DNA of 34,542 bases. Source: Tyzzerella sp. (lineage in GTDB: Bacteria > Bacillota > Clostridia > Lachnospirales > Lachnospiraceae). A program made the translations under genes and the position numbers. The notes beneath the pieces are model-generated. The model worked only from the letters and a program-made list of their open reading frames with translations, did not search any database and was not told the DNA's origin. The stretch's first letter is position 1, and each line of letters starts with the position of its first letter. This document shows, piece after piece, positions 15,436 to 23,575 of this stretch. Location: NCBI GenBank assembly GCA_017410145.1, contig JAFQRJ010000002.1, forward strand, positions 1-34,542. Reading direction: 5' to 3'.

Positions 15436-16998
15436 ATGATAACAAATAAAAAAATATGGGCTATAGTATTGAGTATATTAATGTTAATTGCAACCTTTAT
15501 TCCAAGCCCTTATACAAATGCAGCAGGTGAATTTACAATAACAGGAAACTCTGTAAATGTTAAGGCGGGAAAAGAAGTTTCTGTAAATGTCAGCTTAGTA
15601 AACAATCCAGGTATTTCTGCAATTAATTTATACTATACTTACGATACAAATTATTTAACTTTAAAGAACGTAGAAAATAAGGTTTCTAAATTCACAATGA
15701 CAAACGATGTAACAACGGTGTGGGATGCGGCTAGTAATTACACAGAAGACGGAATACTTGCTACTTTGACTTTTGAAGTTGCAAAAGCAGCACCTTCCGG
15801 AGATTATACAGTTGGAATCAACTTTTTATCTGCATCAAATGATAGTTTCCAATCTGTTACAGCACAGACAACAGCGGCAACCATTACTGTAGAAGCGTTA
15901 CCTGTGGCTACGACTGGCGTGACTCTAAATAAAAACAGCGTTTCTCTTGTCACAGGCGACATGGAAACCTTAATTGCTACGGTGACTCCGGACAATGCAA
16001 CAAACAAAGCAGTTTCATGGAAAAGCAGTGACACAACGGTTGCAACAGTTGACAGTAATGGTAAAGTTACAGCAATGAAGAAGGGGACGGCGACTATTAC
16101 AGTAACCACGGAAGATGGTAGTTTTACCGATACTTGTGAGGTGAGTGTTGCTTGTTCTCATGCAAATACTACTGTTCATCCTGCTGTTGAATCTACATGT
16201 TTGATTCAGGGAAATAACACATATACAACATGTAATGATTGTGGTGTTATAGTATCTGGTTCAGATGCAAAACTTCCTTTTGACTCTCATAAAGGTGGTA
16301 CCGCTACCTGTAAAGATAAAGCTGTATGTATCGTGTGTAATAAAGCCTATGGTGAATATGCAGGACATCAACTTACCAATCACCCTCATAACGAATCTAA
16401 TCACAGTAAGGCAGGTAATATTGAGTATTGGACCTGTGATATTTGTAACAAGTTTTTCAATGATGCAGCAGGTAAAAATGAGATAGAACAAAAGGATACA
16501 GTTATAGACAAAGAACCACATAGTTATAACACGGAATGGTCGTATAACGGAACACAGCATTGGAAAGAGTGTGCTTGTGGAGAACAGACAGAGTTAGCAA
16601 ATCATCAATTTGACAATGACTGCGATACTACATGTAATGCGGGCTGTGGATACACGCGTTCAATTACACATCAATGGATGTCCGCTTACTCTACGGGTGA
16701 TAACAAGCATTGGTATGAATGTGAAATTTGTGGAGAGAAAAAAGACGAAGGCAACCATTCTGGTGGTACAGCAAGCTGTAAAGAAAAGGCATTGTGTGAA
16801 GTGTGTAATAAATCTTATGGTGAACTCAAAGCACATGTTTTAGTAGAAAAAGTGGATAATAGATATTTGAAAGCAGAAGCAAATTGTGTTGCAAAAGCTG
16901 TGTATTACAAGAGTTGCTCAGTTTGTGGCACTGCAAGTACAGAAACATTTAAAACAGGTGAGTTAGATTCTAGTTTCCCTTTGTTATATATGTTCTGA
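15436..16998 (+). CDS. Secreted cohesin protein with Ig-like domain and Cys/His-rich repeats, possibly truncated
   Basis: This 520-residue exported protein has a signal peptide (cleavage near TNA, residue 29). Its type I cohesin at about 30-155 is clearly homologous to the cohesin of the upstream protein (NNPG, Y.Y.TNYLTLK, NKV, VWDAA, LTFEVA). A Big_2 Ig-like domain lies at 156-236 (SWKSSDTTVATVDSNGKVTA). Then come repeats with paired cysteines (CX2C) and His to the end. There is no dockerin, LPXTG or membrane anchor. It stops inside a repeat with an unrelated tail (DSSFPLLYMF), so it may have lost its C-terminus. GGGAG lies 10 nt before the ATG, 21 nt after the upstream gene. It probably serves as a docking partner for dockerin proteins. 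Confidence 0.8.
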   Translation: MITNKKIWAIVLSILMLIATFIPSPYTNAAGEFTITGNSVNVKAGKEVSVNVSLVNNPGISAINLYYTYDTNYLTLKNVENKVSKFTMTNDVTTVWDAASNYTEDGILATLTFEVAKAAPSGDYTVGINFLSASNDSFQSVTAQTTAATITVEALPVATTGVTLNKNSVSLVTGDMETLIATVTPDNATNKAVSWKSSDTTVATVDSNGKVTAMKKGTATITVTTEDGSFTDTCEVSVACSHANTTVHPAVESTCLIQGNNTYTTCNDCGVIVSGSDAKLPFDSHKGGTATCKDKAVCIVCNKAYGEYAGHQLTNHPHNESNHSKAGNIEYWTCDICNKFFNDAAGKNEIEQKDTVIDKEPHSYNTEWSYNGTQHWKECACGEQTELANHQFDNDCDTTCNAGCGYTRSITHQWMSAYSTGDNKHWYECEICGEKKDEGNHSGGTASCKEKALCEVCNKSYGELKAHVLVEKVDNRYLKAEANCVAKAVYYKSCSVCGTASTETFKTGELDSSFPLLYMF

Positions 16999-17008
16999 AA
17001 AGTAAAAT

Positions 17009-17265
17009 CTACGGTGTGCCTTGCTAAATATAATCATCTCACCGTAATTTATATTGAAAGAAGAAAACGTAATACAGTAAATTACGGTGTATTTCAAGAA
17101 AGAGCACTTCTACGCCGTAACTCGCCCCAAAACCAGTAGAAGCAATCCAAACAACTACGGTGCAATGCACTCAAGAGCACTTCTACACCGTAACTCGCCC
17201 TAAAACCAGTAAAAGCAATTCAAGCAATTACGGTGCAATCCCCAAAAAGCAACATTACGCCGTAA
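17009..17265. repeat. Array of four tandem stem-loops (TTACGGTG ... CRCCGTAA)
   Basis: The intergenic stretch holds TACGGTG-type arms in strict alternation with their complements: forward at 17009, 17082, 17155 and 17228; reverse at 17040, 17111, 17184 and 17255. Each forward/reverse pair can form a hairpin with a roughly 20-nt loop. The middle units repeat at 73 bp (AAGAGCACTTCTAC starts at 17100 and 17173), with loops and linkers also conserved. The linkers contain ACTCGCCC and AAAACCAGTA. No poly-T follows any stem, so these are not terminators. Function unknown. Confidence 0.8.
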
Positions 17266-17273
17266 AAATCAAA

Positions 17274-17322
17274 AACGGCATGGTATCACCCCGAGATGTA
17301 GGGAGGTAAATACCATGCCGTT
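17274..17322 (-). terminator. Hairpin terminator with the same arms as at 12041-12071
   Basis: AACGGCATGGTA (17274-17285) and TACCATGCCGTT (17311-17322) are the same arms as at 12041-12071, here with a 25-nt loop. On the minus strand it is followed by TTTGATTTTT, which makes it a plausible terminator for the antiporter gene. Confidence 0.7.
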
Positions 17323-17336
17323 TCTAATGTAATTGT

Positions 17337-18269
17337 TTAAAATAGCAAATACAAAAAGTATGCCAGATAACAAATCAACATAATGATTCCGCCTGTTCTT
17401 GTAAGCTTCCTTTTGCGGAATGTACATAGCCACAATACAATTCCTGCCAAGATTGCTACAATACAGTCAATCACAAAACTTGATACGAAAGCAACCGGAA
17501 TAATAACTGCGGATGTTCCTACTACGAATAAGATGTTGAAAATGTTACTTCCCACAATATTACCAATTGCAATGTCAGCTTTTCCTCTGTGGGCTGCTAC
17601 GACTGAGGTAAATAACTCCGGAAGTGATGTTCCAAGTGCTACAATGGTTAGCCCAATAAATCTTTCACTCATTCCGAACATTTTTGCGAGTGAAGTTGCA
17701 GCATCAACTGTCACATCGCTACCCCAGATAATCAGTACCAGACCAATGACACCCATTAGGATCATTTTCCAGATAGGGGACTCTTTCGTTTCTAGTTCCT
17801 CTGCCTGCATTTCTCCTTTTTTCATCAACACAAACATGTATGCCAAATATCCAAGGAAGCACACCCACATAATGATACCTTCTAATAGGTTGATTGTTCC
17901 GCCCGTTGCACCGCATACTAATAAAAGCAATGTGGCAGCTAACATAATCGGAATTTCGTAACGTATGGTAGTCTTTGCAATTGCAATGGACGTGATGACA
18001 GAAGCAATTCCAAGAATAATAAAGATATTCAAGATATTACTTCCAACAACATTTCCTACTGTAATATCCGCATTGCCTTTTAAAGCAGCAGTAATACTGA
18101 CAGCAGCTTCCGGTGCACTGGTTCCCATGGCGACGATAGTAAGACCAATCACTAATTGTGGGATGCCGAATTTATCAGCAATCCCTGACGTACCTTCCAC
18201 GAACCAATCCGCACCTTTTACGAGTAGTACAAAACCAAGTGCTAACAATAGTAACTCAACAAATAACAT
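17337..18269 (-). CDS. CaCA-family sodium/calcium-type antiporter, probable Mn2+ (or Ca2+) exporter
   Basis: This 310-residue inner-membrane protein has two homologous halves of about five helices each, the standard YrbG/CaCA fold. Each half carries the signature repeat: GNVVGSNILNIFIILG in the first and GNIVGSNIFNILFVVG in the second, with partner motifs GTSAPEAAVS and GTSLPELFTS holding the ion-binding acidic residues. RBS AGGAGAG precedes the ATG at 18269. The leader contains a yybP-ykoY riboswitch, whose family senses Mn2+. The physiological substrate is therefore probably Mn2+, although automatic annotation would say calcium/sodium. Confidence 0.9.
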   Translation of the reverse strand: MLFVELLLLALGFVLLVKGADWFVEGTSGIADKFGIPQLVIGLTIVAMGTSAPEAAVSITAALKGNADITVGNVVGSNILNIFIILGIASVITSIAIAKTTIRYEIPIMLAATLLLLVCGATGGTINLLEGIIMWVCFLGYLAYMFVLMKKGEMQAEELETKESPIWKMILMGVIGLVLIIWGSDVTVDAATSLAKMFGMSERFIGLTIVALGTSLPELFTSVVAAHRGKADIAIGNIVGSNIFNILFVVGTSAVIIPVAFVSSFVIDCIVAILAGIVLWLCTFRKRKLTRTGGIIMLICYLAYFLYLLF

Positions 18270-18337
18270 ATCTTTCTCTCCTATAATAAAATATGTGGCG
18301 AGAAGTCATAACTTTGCTGTAAGCACTTTTATTCCAA

Positions 18338-18381
18338 CAAAAAAGAGACTTCATCGCATAAAAAATGTGCAATAAAGTCTC
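18338..18381 (-). terminator. Riboswitch-controlled intrinsic terminator
   Basis: On the minus strand GAGACTTTATTGCAC pairs with TGCGATGAAGTCTC, with G-U wobbles, followed by TTTTTT. Its 5' arm is the 3' edge of the aptamer, so metal binding and terminator formation are mutually exclusive. Confidence 0.8.
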
Positions 18382-18465
18382 GTTCTTATCTCAGTATGCA
18401 TCCCGGCTTTTAAAAGCGTGGTGACGTTATGCATAACACTATCTCTAGTGTGAACTACTCCCTTG
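18372..18465 (-). promoter_or_regulatory. yybP-ykoY (Mn2+) riboswitch aptamer
   Basis: Minus-strand reading gives the conserved blocks of the yybP-ykoY class in order. AAGGGAGTAG is the 5' block, ACGTCACCACG and CCGGG form the paired central part, and GAACGAGACTTTATTGC matches the 3' GAGCAAGACYUUUGC block. It precedes the antiporter and ends in an intrinsic terminator. By family knowledge Mn2+ binding would switch expression on. Confidence 0.85.
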
Positions 18466-18475
18466 TATTGATATT

Positions 18476-18504
18476 ATTATATGCATCCCTTCGCAGAATG
18501 TCAA
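18476..18504 (-). promoter_or_regulatory. Consensus sigma-A promoter of the antiporter
   Basis: On the minus strand TTGACA and TATAAT are separated by exactly 17 bp, a full-consensus promoter just upstream of the riboswitch. Confidence 0.9.
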
Positions 18505-18595
18505 CCTTATAAAAACTTTTTTCGTGGTTGTGTTTTCTGCAAAAAAAATATATAGTGAAGTGGCAGATGTATTTTCTAATAATCACAAATAATTT

Positions 18596-18677
18596 CAACA
18601 AGATATTGTGTCTTTAAAATCATAAAAAAGCACAATATCTTGTTGTTTTTTATATTGACGAACACAAATCTTAGTGT
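18596..18677. promoter_or_regulatory. Three NrdR-type boxes upstream of nrdD
   Basis: Three 16-mers resemble the NrdR consensus acaCwAtATaTwGtgt: CAACAAGATATTGTGT (18596-18611), GCACAATATCTTGTTG (18630-18645) and ACACAAATCTTAGTGT (18662-18677). Starts are 34 and 32 bp apart; NrdR usually binds two boxes about three helical turns apart. The third fills the promoter spacer exactly. The first two also form a perfect 15-bp inverted repeat. The protein NrdR itself is not in the window. Confidence 0.75.
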
Positions 18678-18683
18678 TACAAT
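18655..18683 (+). promoter_or_regulatory. nrdD: nrdD promoter
   Basis: TTGACG (18655-18660) and TACAAT (18678-18683) are separated by 17 bp. The spacer carries the third NrdR-type box, so bound NrdR would block polymerase directly. Confidence 0.85.
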
Positions 18684-18721
18684 GATTAAACGAGGGTTGT
18701 ATTTTGTACGGAGGAAGAAAG

Positions 18722-21106
18722 ATGTATCAAGTAAAGAAGAGAGATGGAAAGATTGCAGATTTTAATCTGCAAAAGATAGCAGCAGCTATCACGAAAGCAT
18801 TTGAAGCACAAGAAATGGACACACATCCGGATATTATCGATATGCTTGCATTGAAAGTAACAGCAGACTTTAGTGCAAAGATTAAAGATGGATTTGTACG
18901 TGTGGAAGACATCCAGGATAGTGTAGAATCTGTGCTCATCCAAGCAGGATATAGCGAAGTTGCGAAGGGCTATATCTTGTATCGTAAACAAAGAGAAAAG
19001 ATTCGTAACATGAAGTCAACGGTTCTTGATTATAAAGAAATCGTGGACAACTATGTAAATGTCAATGACTGGCGCGTAAAAGAGAACTCTACAGTAACAT
19101 ACTCTGTAGGTGGTCTTATCTTAAGTAACTCCGGAGCCATTACAGCAAACTACTGGCTGTCAGAGATTTATGATGAAGAAATCAGCAATGCTCATAGAAA
19201 TGCTGATATTCACATTCATGATTTATCTATGCTTACAGGGTACTGTGCAGGATGGTCACTGAAACAATTAATTCAAGAAGGACTTGGCGGAGTAGTTGGA
19301 AAAATTACATCTGCACCGGCGAAACATTTATCTACGTTGTGTAACCAGATGGTAAACTTCTTAGGCATTATGCAAAATGAATGGGCAGGAGCACAGGCAT
19401 TTTCTTCATTTGATACTTATCTTGCACCATTTGTAAAAGTAGATAACTTAAACTATGAACAAGTAAAGAAATGTGTGGAATCATTTGTATACGGTGTAAA
19501 CACACCGAGCCGTTGGGGAACACAGTCACCATTTACTAACATTACTTTAGACTGGACAGTACCAAACGACCTTGCTGAACTTCCGGCAATCGTTGGCGGC
19601 AAGGAAATGAATTTCAAATACAAAGATTGTAAGAAAGAAATGGATATGGTAAACAAAGCATTCCTTGAAATTATGATTGAAGGCGATGCAAACGGACGTG
19701 GATTCCAATATCCAATTCCAACATATTCAATTACAAGAGACTTTGACTGGTCAGACACAGAAAACAACCGCTTGTTGTTTGAAATGACAGCAAAATACGG
19801 TACTCCATATTTCTCAAACTATATCAACAGCGATATGGAACCAAGTGATGTAAGAAGTATGTGCTGCCGTCTGAGATTAGATTTGCGTGAACTCCGTAAG
19901 AAATCAGGTGGATTCTTCGGTAGTGGTGAAAGCACAGGTTCTGTTGGTGTTGTTACAATCAACATGCCAAGAATTGCATACCTTTCAAATGATGAGAGCG
20001 AATTCTACAGAAGACTTGATCGTTTGATGGATATCTCAGCACGTTCACTGAGTGTAAAACGTTCTATCATTACGAAACTTTTGGATGAAGGTTTATATCC
20101 ATATACTAAGAAATATCTTGGAACATTTAACAACCACTTCTCAACAATCGGTTTGGTTGGTATGAATGAAGCTGGTCTTAATGCAAAATGGTTACAAGCA
20201 GATATGACACATGAGAAAACACAAGAATTCTCAAAACAAGTGTTGAATCACATGAGAGAAAGACTTTCTGATTATCAGGAAATGTATGGCGACCTTTACA
20301 ACTTGGAAGCTACTCCTGCTGAGTCAACAACATACCGTCTTGCAAAACATGATCTTGCAAGATATCCGGATATTATCACAGCAGCAGAAGAAGGCGGAGC
20401 TCCATACTATACAAACAGCTCACATCTACCGGTTGGATATACATCTGATATTTTTGAAGCACTTGATATTCAAGATGAACTTCAGACATTGTATACATCA
20501 GGAACTGTATTCCACGCATTCTTAGGAGAGAAACTTCCTGATTGGAAGGCAGCAGCAGACTTGGTTCGCAAGATTGCTGAAAATTATAGGTTGCCATATT
20601 ACACAATGTCACCAACATATTCTATCTGTAAAGACCACGGATATTTGACAGGTGAGCAATATACGTGTCCACATTGTGGTGGTGCAACGGAAGTTTACAG
20701 CCGTATTACAGGTTACTACAGACCGGTGCAGAACTGGAATGATGGTAAATCTCAGGAATACAAAGAACGTAAAGTCTACGACATTGCAAACTCAAAGTTG
20801 ACAAGATGCGAATGTGAAGAAACAGAGGATGTGACTCCAGGAAATGTTGCAGAGTCACCTGTAGCAGATGCACCAGTTAACAAGACCATGTTATTTACAA
20901 CAAAGACATGCCCGAACTGCAGAATCGTATGTGCAATGTTAGAAGATGCCAATATTGATTATGAAAAGATCGATGCAGATGAAGCGCCGGAATTGGTAGC
21001 AGAGTTCGGTATTAGACAAGCACCTACTTTGGTAGTTGTAAAAGATGGACAAGCTGCAGTGTATGCAAATGCATCAAGCATTATCGGATATATTGGGGAG
21101 ATTTAA
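18722..21106 (+). CDS. nrdD: Anaerobic (class III) ribonucleoside-triphosphate reductase with fused thioredoxin-like domain
   Basis: The enzyme reduces NTPs to dNTPs in anaerobes using a glycyl radical. It is 794 residues long from the ATG at 18722, which follows GGAGGAAGAAAG; an in-frame TTG at 18704 has no good site. Residues 3-92 are the allosteric ATP-cone and about 100-700 the catalytic barrel. Zinc-site cysteines include C649 and C652 (CPHC), and the glycyl radical is about G664 in RITGYYRPVQNW. A linker of acidic and Pro residues leads to a thioredoxin/glutaredoxin-like domain at about 718-794 with CPNC (C730, C733). The fusion suggests a redoxin, rather than formate, as reductant. The activase NrdG is at 10329. 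Confidence 0.94.
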   Translation: MYQVKKRDGKIADFNLQKIAAAITKAFEAQEMDTHPDIIDMLALKVTADFSAKIKDGFVRVEDIQDSVESVLIQAGYSEVAKGYILYRKQREKIRNMKSTVLDYKEIVDNYVNVNDWRVKENSTVTYSVGGLILSNSGAITANYWLSEIYDEEISNAHRNADIHIHDLSMLTGYCAGWSLKQLIQEGLGGVVGKITSAPAKHLSTLCNQMVNFLGIMQNEWAGAQAFSSFDTYLAPFVKVDNLNYEQVKKCVESFVYGVNTPSRWGTQSPFTNITLDWTVPNDLAELPAIVGGKEMNFKYKDCKKEMDMVNKAFLEIMIEGDANGRGFQYPIPTYSITRDFDWSDTENNRLLFEMTAKYGTPYFSNYINSDMEPSDVRSMCCRLRLDLRELRKKSGGFFGSGESTGSVGVVTINMPRIAYLSNDESEFYRRLDRLMDISARSLSVKRSIITKLLDEGLYPYTKKYLGTFNNHFSTIGLVGMNEAGLNAKWLQADMTHEKTQEFSKQVLNHMRERLSDYQEMYGDLYNLEATPAESTTYRLAKHDLARYPDIITAAEEGGAPYYTNSSHLPVGYTSDIFEALDIQDELQTLYTSGTVFHAFLGEKLPDWKAAADLVRKIAENYRLPYYTMSPTYSICKDHGYLTGEQYTCPHCGGATEVYSRITGYYRPVQNWNDGKSQEYKERKVYDIANSKLTRCECEETEDVTPGNVAESPVADAPVNKTMLFTTKTCPNCRIVCAMLEDANIDYEKIDADEAPELVAEFGIRQAPTLVVVKDGQAAVYANASSIIGYIGEI

Positions 21107-21121
21107 AATATATAAAAACCA

Positions 21122-21150
21122 TTGACGAACGGGAAAACTAATACTATAAT
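21122..21150 (+). promoter_or_regulatory. thrS: Promoter of the thrS T-box leader
   Basis: TTGACG (21122-21127) and TATAAT (21145-21150) are separated by 17 bp, shortly upstream of the T-box element. Confidence 0.9.
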
Positions 21151-21165
21151 ATCCTTATATTTGAA

Positions 21166-21392
21166 AAGCGTTGACGGAACGAGTAACTATTTGGAAGTAT
21201 CCAGAGAGGGAAGCATTTGGTGGAAGCTTCTTATATGAAAGAATAGCGAAGACCACTCCCGAGCTGTGCGCGACATAAGCGTTACCGTAATTCTGCGTTA
21301 AAGATATAAGAGTGAAATATTAAGGTGGAACCGTGTGTTGATATGATGTGACGCACCCTTAAATAGCTTTAGCTATTTAAGGGTGTTTTTTA
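21166..21392 (+). promoter_or_regulatory. thrS: T-box riboswitch, specifier ACC (Thr)
   Basis: The leader has the T-box order: stem I with ACGAGTAAC and AGAGAGGGAA, the specifier region GAAGACCACTCCCGAG with ACC at 21252-21254, the antiterminator T-box AAGGTGGAACCGTG (21322-21335), and the terminator. ACC is a threonine codon, matching thrS downstream. Uncharged tRNA-Thr would pair with the specifier and with TGGA and let transcription continue. Confidence 0.92.
21354..21391 (+). terminator. T-box attenuator terminator
   Basis: CACCCTTAAATAGCT (21354-21368) and AGCTATTTAAGGGTG (21371-21385) form a long stem followed by six T. The remaining 209 bases to the thrS start contain no recognisable gene. 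Confidence 0.92.
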
Positions 21393-21600
21393 TTTCGCTA
21401 GCACTTGTTCGTATGCAAAATAATTGCACAAAAACTAACTCATATTGTGTTGTTTTGGGTTAGGAATATATAAATTATTTCATACACGAACAAAATTTCA
21501 TAAAAAACAGGAAAATTAGCATAAATTGGGTTAGTTTTTGGTGGTTTTTTTGAAATACACCCCAAAAGATTTACAAAAATTGAAACAGGAGGAATGACAA

Positions 21601-23565
21601 ATGAAAGTAATGTTAAAAGATGGTTCAAGCAAAGAGTTTGAAAATGGTGTTTCCGTGCTTGATATTGCAAGAGAAATCAGTGAAGGCCTTGCAAGAGCAG
21701 CATGTGCCGGAAAAGTAAATGGAGAGGTAGTTGATTTAAGAACAGAAGTGAGTGAAGATTGTGAGTTGGAAATTCTCACATTCAGAGATGACGAAGGAAA
21801 GAAAGTGTTCAGACACACAGCATCCCATGTTATGGCTCAAGCTGTGAAGAGATTGTATCCAGATACAAAGTTAGCAATCGGTCCAGCAATTGAAGATGGA
21901 TTTTATTATGATTTCGATAGAGCGAGTGCTTTTACACAAGAAGAACTCGCAGATATTGAAAAAGAGATGAAGAAGATTGTGAAAGAAAATATTAAATTAG
22001 AAAGATTTACACTCCCGAGAGAAGAAGCAATCAAATTTATGGAGGAAAGAGAAGAACCATATAAAGTGGAGCTGATTCAAGATCTTCCAGAAGGATCAAT
22101 TATTTCATTCTACAAGCAAGGTGATTTTGTAGACCTTTGTGCCGGTCCGCACCTTATGAGTACGAAGGGTATTAAAGCATTTAAGTTGATTTCTTCTTCC
22201 ATGGCTTATTGGAGAGGTGATTCCAACAAAGCGCAGTTACAACGTATCTATGCAACTGCATATGATAATAAAGAAGATTTAGCAGCACACATGGAACGTT
22301 TGGAAGACATTAAGAAACGCGACCACAATAGACTTGGCCGTGAAATGGAATTATTTACAACCGTTGATGTTGTAGGACAAGGACTTCCATTAATGCTTCC
22401 TAATGGTACAAAGATGATTATGAAACTTCAAAGATGGATTGAAGATTTAGAAGACAAAGAGTGGGGTTATGTTCGTACAAAGACTCCATTGATGGCAAAA
22501 TCTGATTTGTACAAGATATCAGGCCACTGGGATCACTACAAAGACGGAATGTTCGTATTAGGGGATGAAGAAGTTGATAAAGAAGTGTTTGCACTCCGTC
22601 CGATGACATGCCCATTCCAATACTATGTGTACAAAAACTCACAGAAATCATATAGAGACCTTCCATACAGAATGGGTGAAACATCTACTCTGTTCCGTAA
22701 CGAAGATTCGGGGGAAATGCACGGTCTTACACGTGTGCGTCAGTTCACAATTAGTGAAGGTCACAATGTGATTCGTCCGGACCAAGCAGAAGAAGAACTT
22801 CAAAACTGTTTGAACCTTGCAATTTATATTTTAACAACATTAGGCTTACAAGACGAAGTGACATACCGTTTATCAAAATGGGATCCTGAAAACAAAGAAA
22901 AATATCTTGGGGACGAAGCGTATTGGGAAAGTACACAAGATGCACTTCGCCAAATCTTAATTGAAAAAGGCATTAATTTTGCTGAGGCAGATGGCGAAGC
23001 TGCATTCTACGGACCAAAGATTGATATTCAAGCTAAGAATGTATATGGTAAAGAAGACACTATGATTACCATTCAATTAGACTGTGCAATCGCAGAAAAA
23101 TTTGATATGTACTATATTGACCAAAATGGTGCAAAGGTTCGTCCATACATTATTCACAGAACATCGCTTGGATGTTACGAAAGAACACTTGCATGGCTTA
23201 TAGAAAAATACGCAGGTAAATTCCCGACATGGTTATGCCCAGAACAAGTACGTATTTTACCAATTTCTGAAAAATATGCTGATTATGCAGAGAAGGTTCG
23301 CAAAGAACTTGCTAGAAATGGTGTAGATGTTACAGTTGACAATCGCTCAGAAAAGATTGGTTACAAGATTCGTGATGCAAGACTTTCAAGACTTCCATAT
23401 ATGCTTATTGTTGGTGAAAAAGAAGAAGCAGAAGGACTTGTTTCTGTAAGAAGCCGTTTTGCAGGAGACGAAGGACAGAAATCTATCGATGCATTTGTAG
23501 AACAGATTTGCAAAGAAATCCGTACAAAAGAAATTAGAAAAGAAGAAGTTCAAGAAGAAAAATAG
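21601..23565 (+). CDS. thrS: Threonyl-tRNA synthetase
   Basis: This 654-residue class II aminoacyl-tRNA synthetase charges tRNA-Thr. It has a TGS domain at 1-60, an editing domain with HTASH near residue 70 and the CAGPH zinc-type motif near 180, the class II catalytic core (RPMTCPFQYY carries the zinc-binding active-site Cys; motif 2 around RMGETSTLFRNEDSG; HRTSLGCYER in motif 3), and the anticodon-binding domain from about 545. The length is normal. AGGAGG precedes the ATG. It is under T-box control and is followed 10 nt later by proC. Confidence 0.97.
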   Translation: MKVMLKDGSSKEFENGVSVLDIAREISEGLARAACAGKVNGEVVDLRTEVSEDCELEILTFRDDEGKKVFRHTASHVMAQAVKRLYPDTKLAIGPAIEDGFYYDFDRASAFTQEELADIEKEMKKIVKENIKLERFTLPREEAIKFMEEREEPYKVELIQDLPEGSIISFYKQGDFVDLCAGPHLMSTKGIKAFKLISSSMAYWRGDSNKAQLQRIYATAYDNKEDLAAHMERLEDIKKRDHNRLGREMELFTTVDVVGQGLPLMLPNGTKMIMKLQRWIEDLEDKEWGYVRTKTPLMAKSDLYKISGHWDHYKDGMFVLGDEEVDKEVFALRPMTCPFQYYVYKNSQKSYRDLPYRMGETSTLFRNEDSGEMHGLTRVRQFTISEGHNVIRPDQAEEELQNCLNLAIYILTTLGLQDEVTYRLSKWDPENKEKYLGDEAYWESTQDALRQILIEKGINFAEADGEAAFYGPKIDIQAKNVYGKEDTMITIQLDCAIAEKFDMYYIDQNGAKVRPYIIHRTSLGCYERTLAWLIEKYAGKFPTWLCPEQVRILPISEKYADYAEKVRKELARNGVDVTVDNRSEKIGYKIRDARLSRLPYMLIVGEKEEAEGLVSVRSRFAGDEGQKSIDAFVEQICKEIRTKEIRKEEVQEEK

Positions 23566-23575
23566 AGGTGGTCGT

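Noticed and set aside
15804-16109. 101-codon minus-strand frame inside the cohesin gene
   Set aside because: Low-complexity valine/alanine-rich complement of the Ig-like domain coding sequence, with no start signals.
12448-16998. A cellulosome or amylosome gene cluster
   Set aside because: No glycoside hydrolase, carbohydrate-binding module or anchoring scaffoldin is present; only cohesins and one dockerin on an amidase-type protein.
17009-17265. Alternating repeats as a CRISPR array or as terminators
   Set aside because: Arms are 7-8 bp and alternate in strand, the loops are themselves repeated, and no T run follows any hairpin.
18596-18645. Inverted repeat upstream of nrdD as a simple terminator
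   Set aside because: The arms match the NrdR box consensus, a third box follows at the right phase, and there is no upstream plus-strand gene to terminate.
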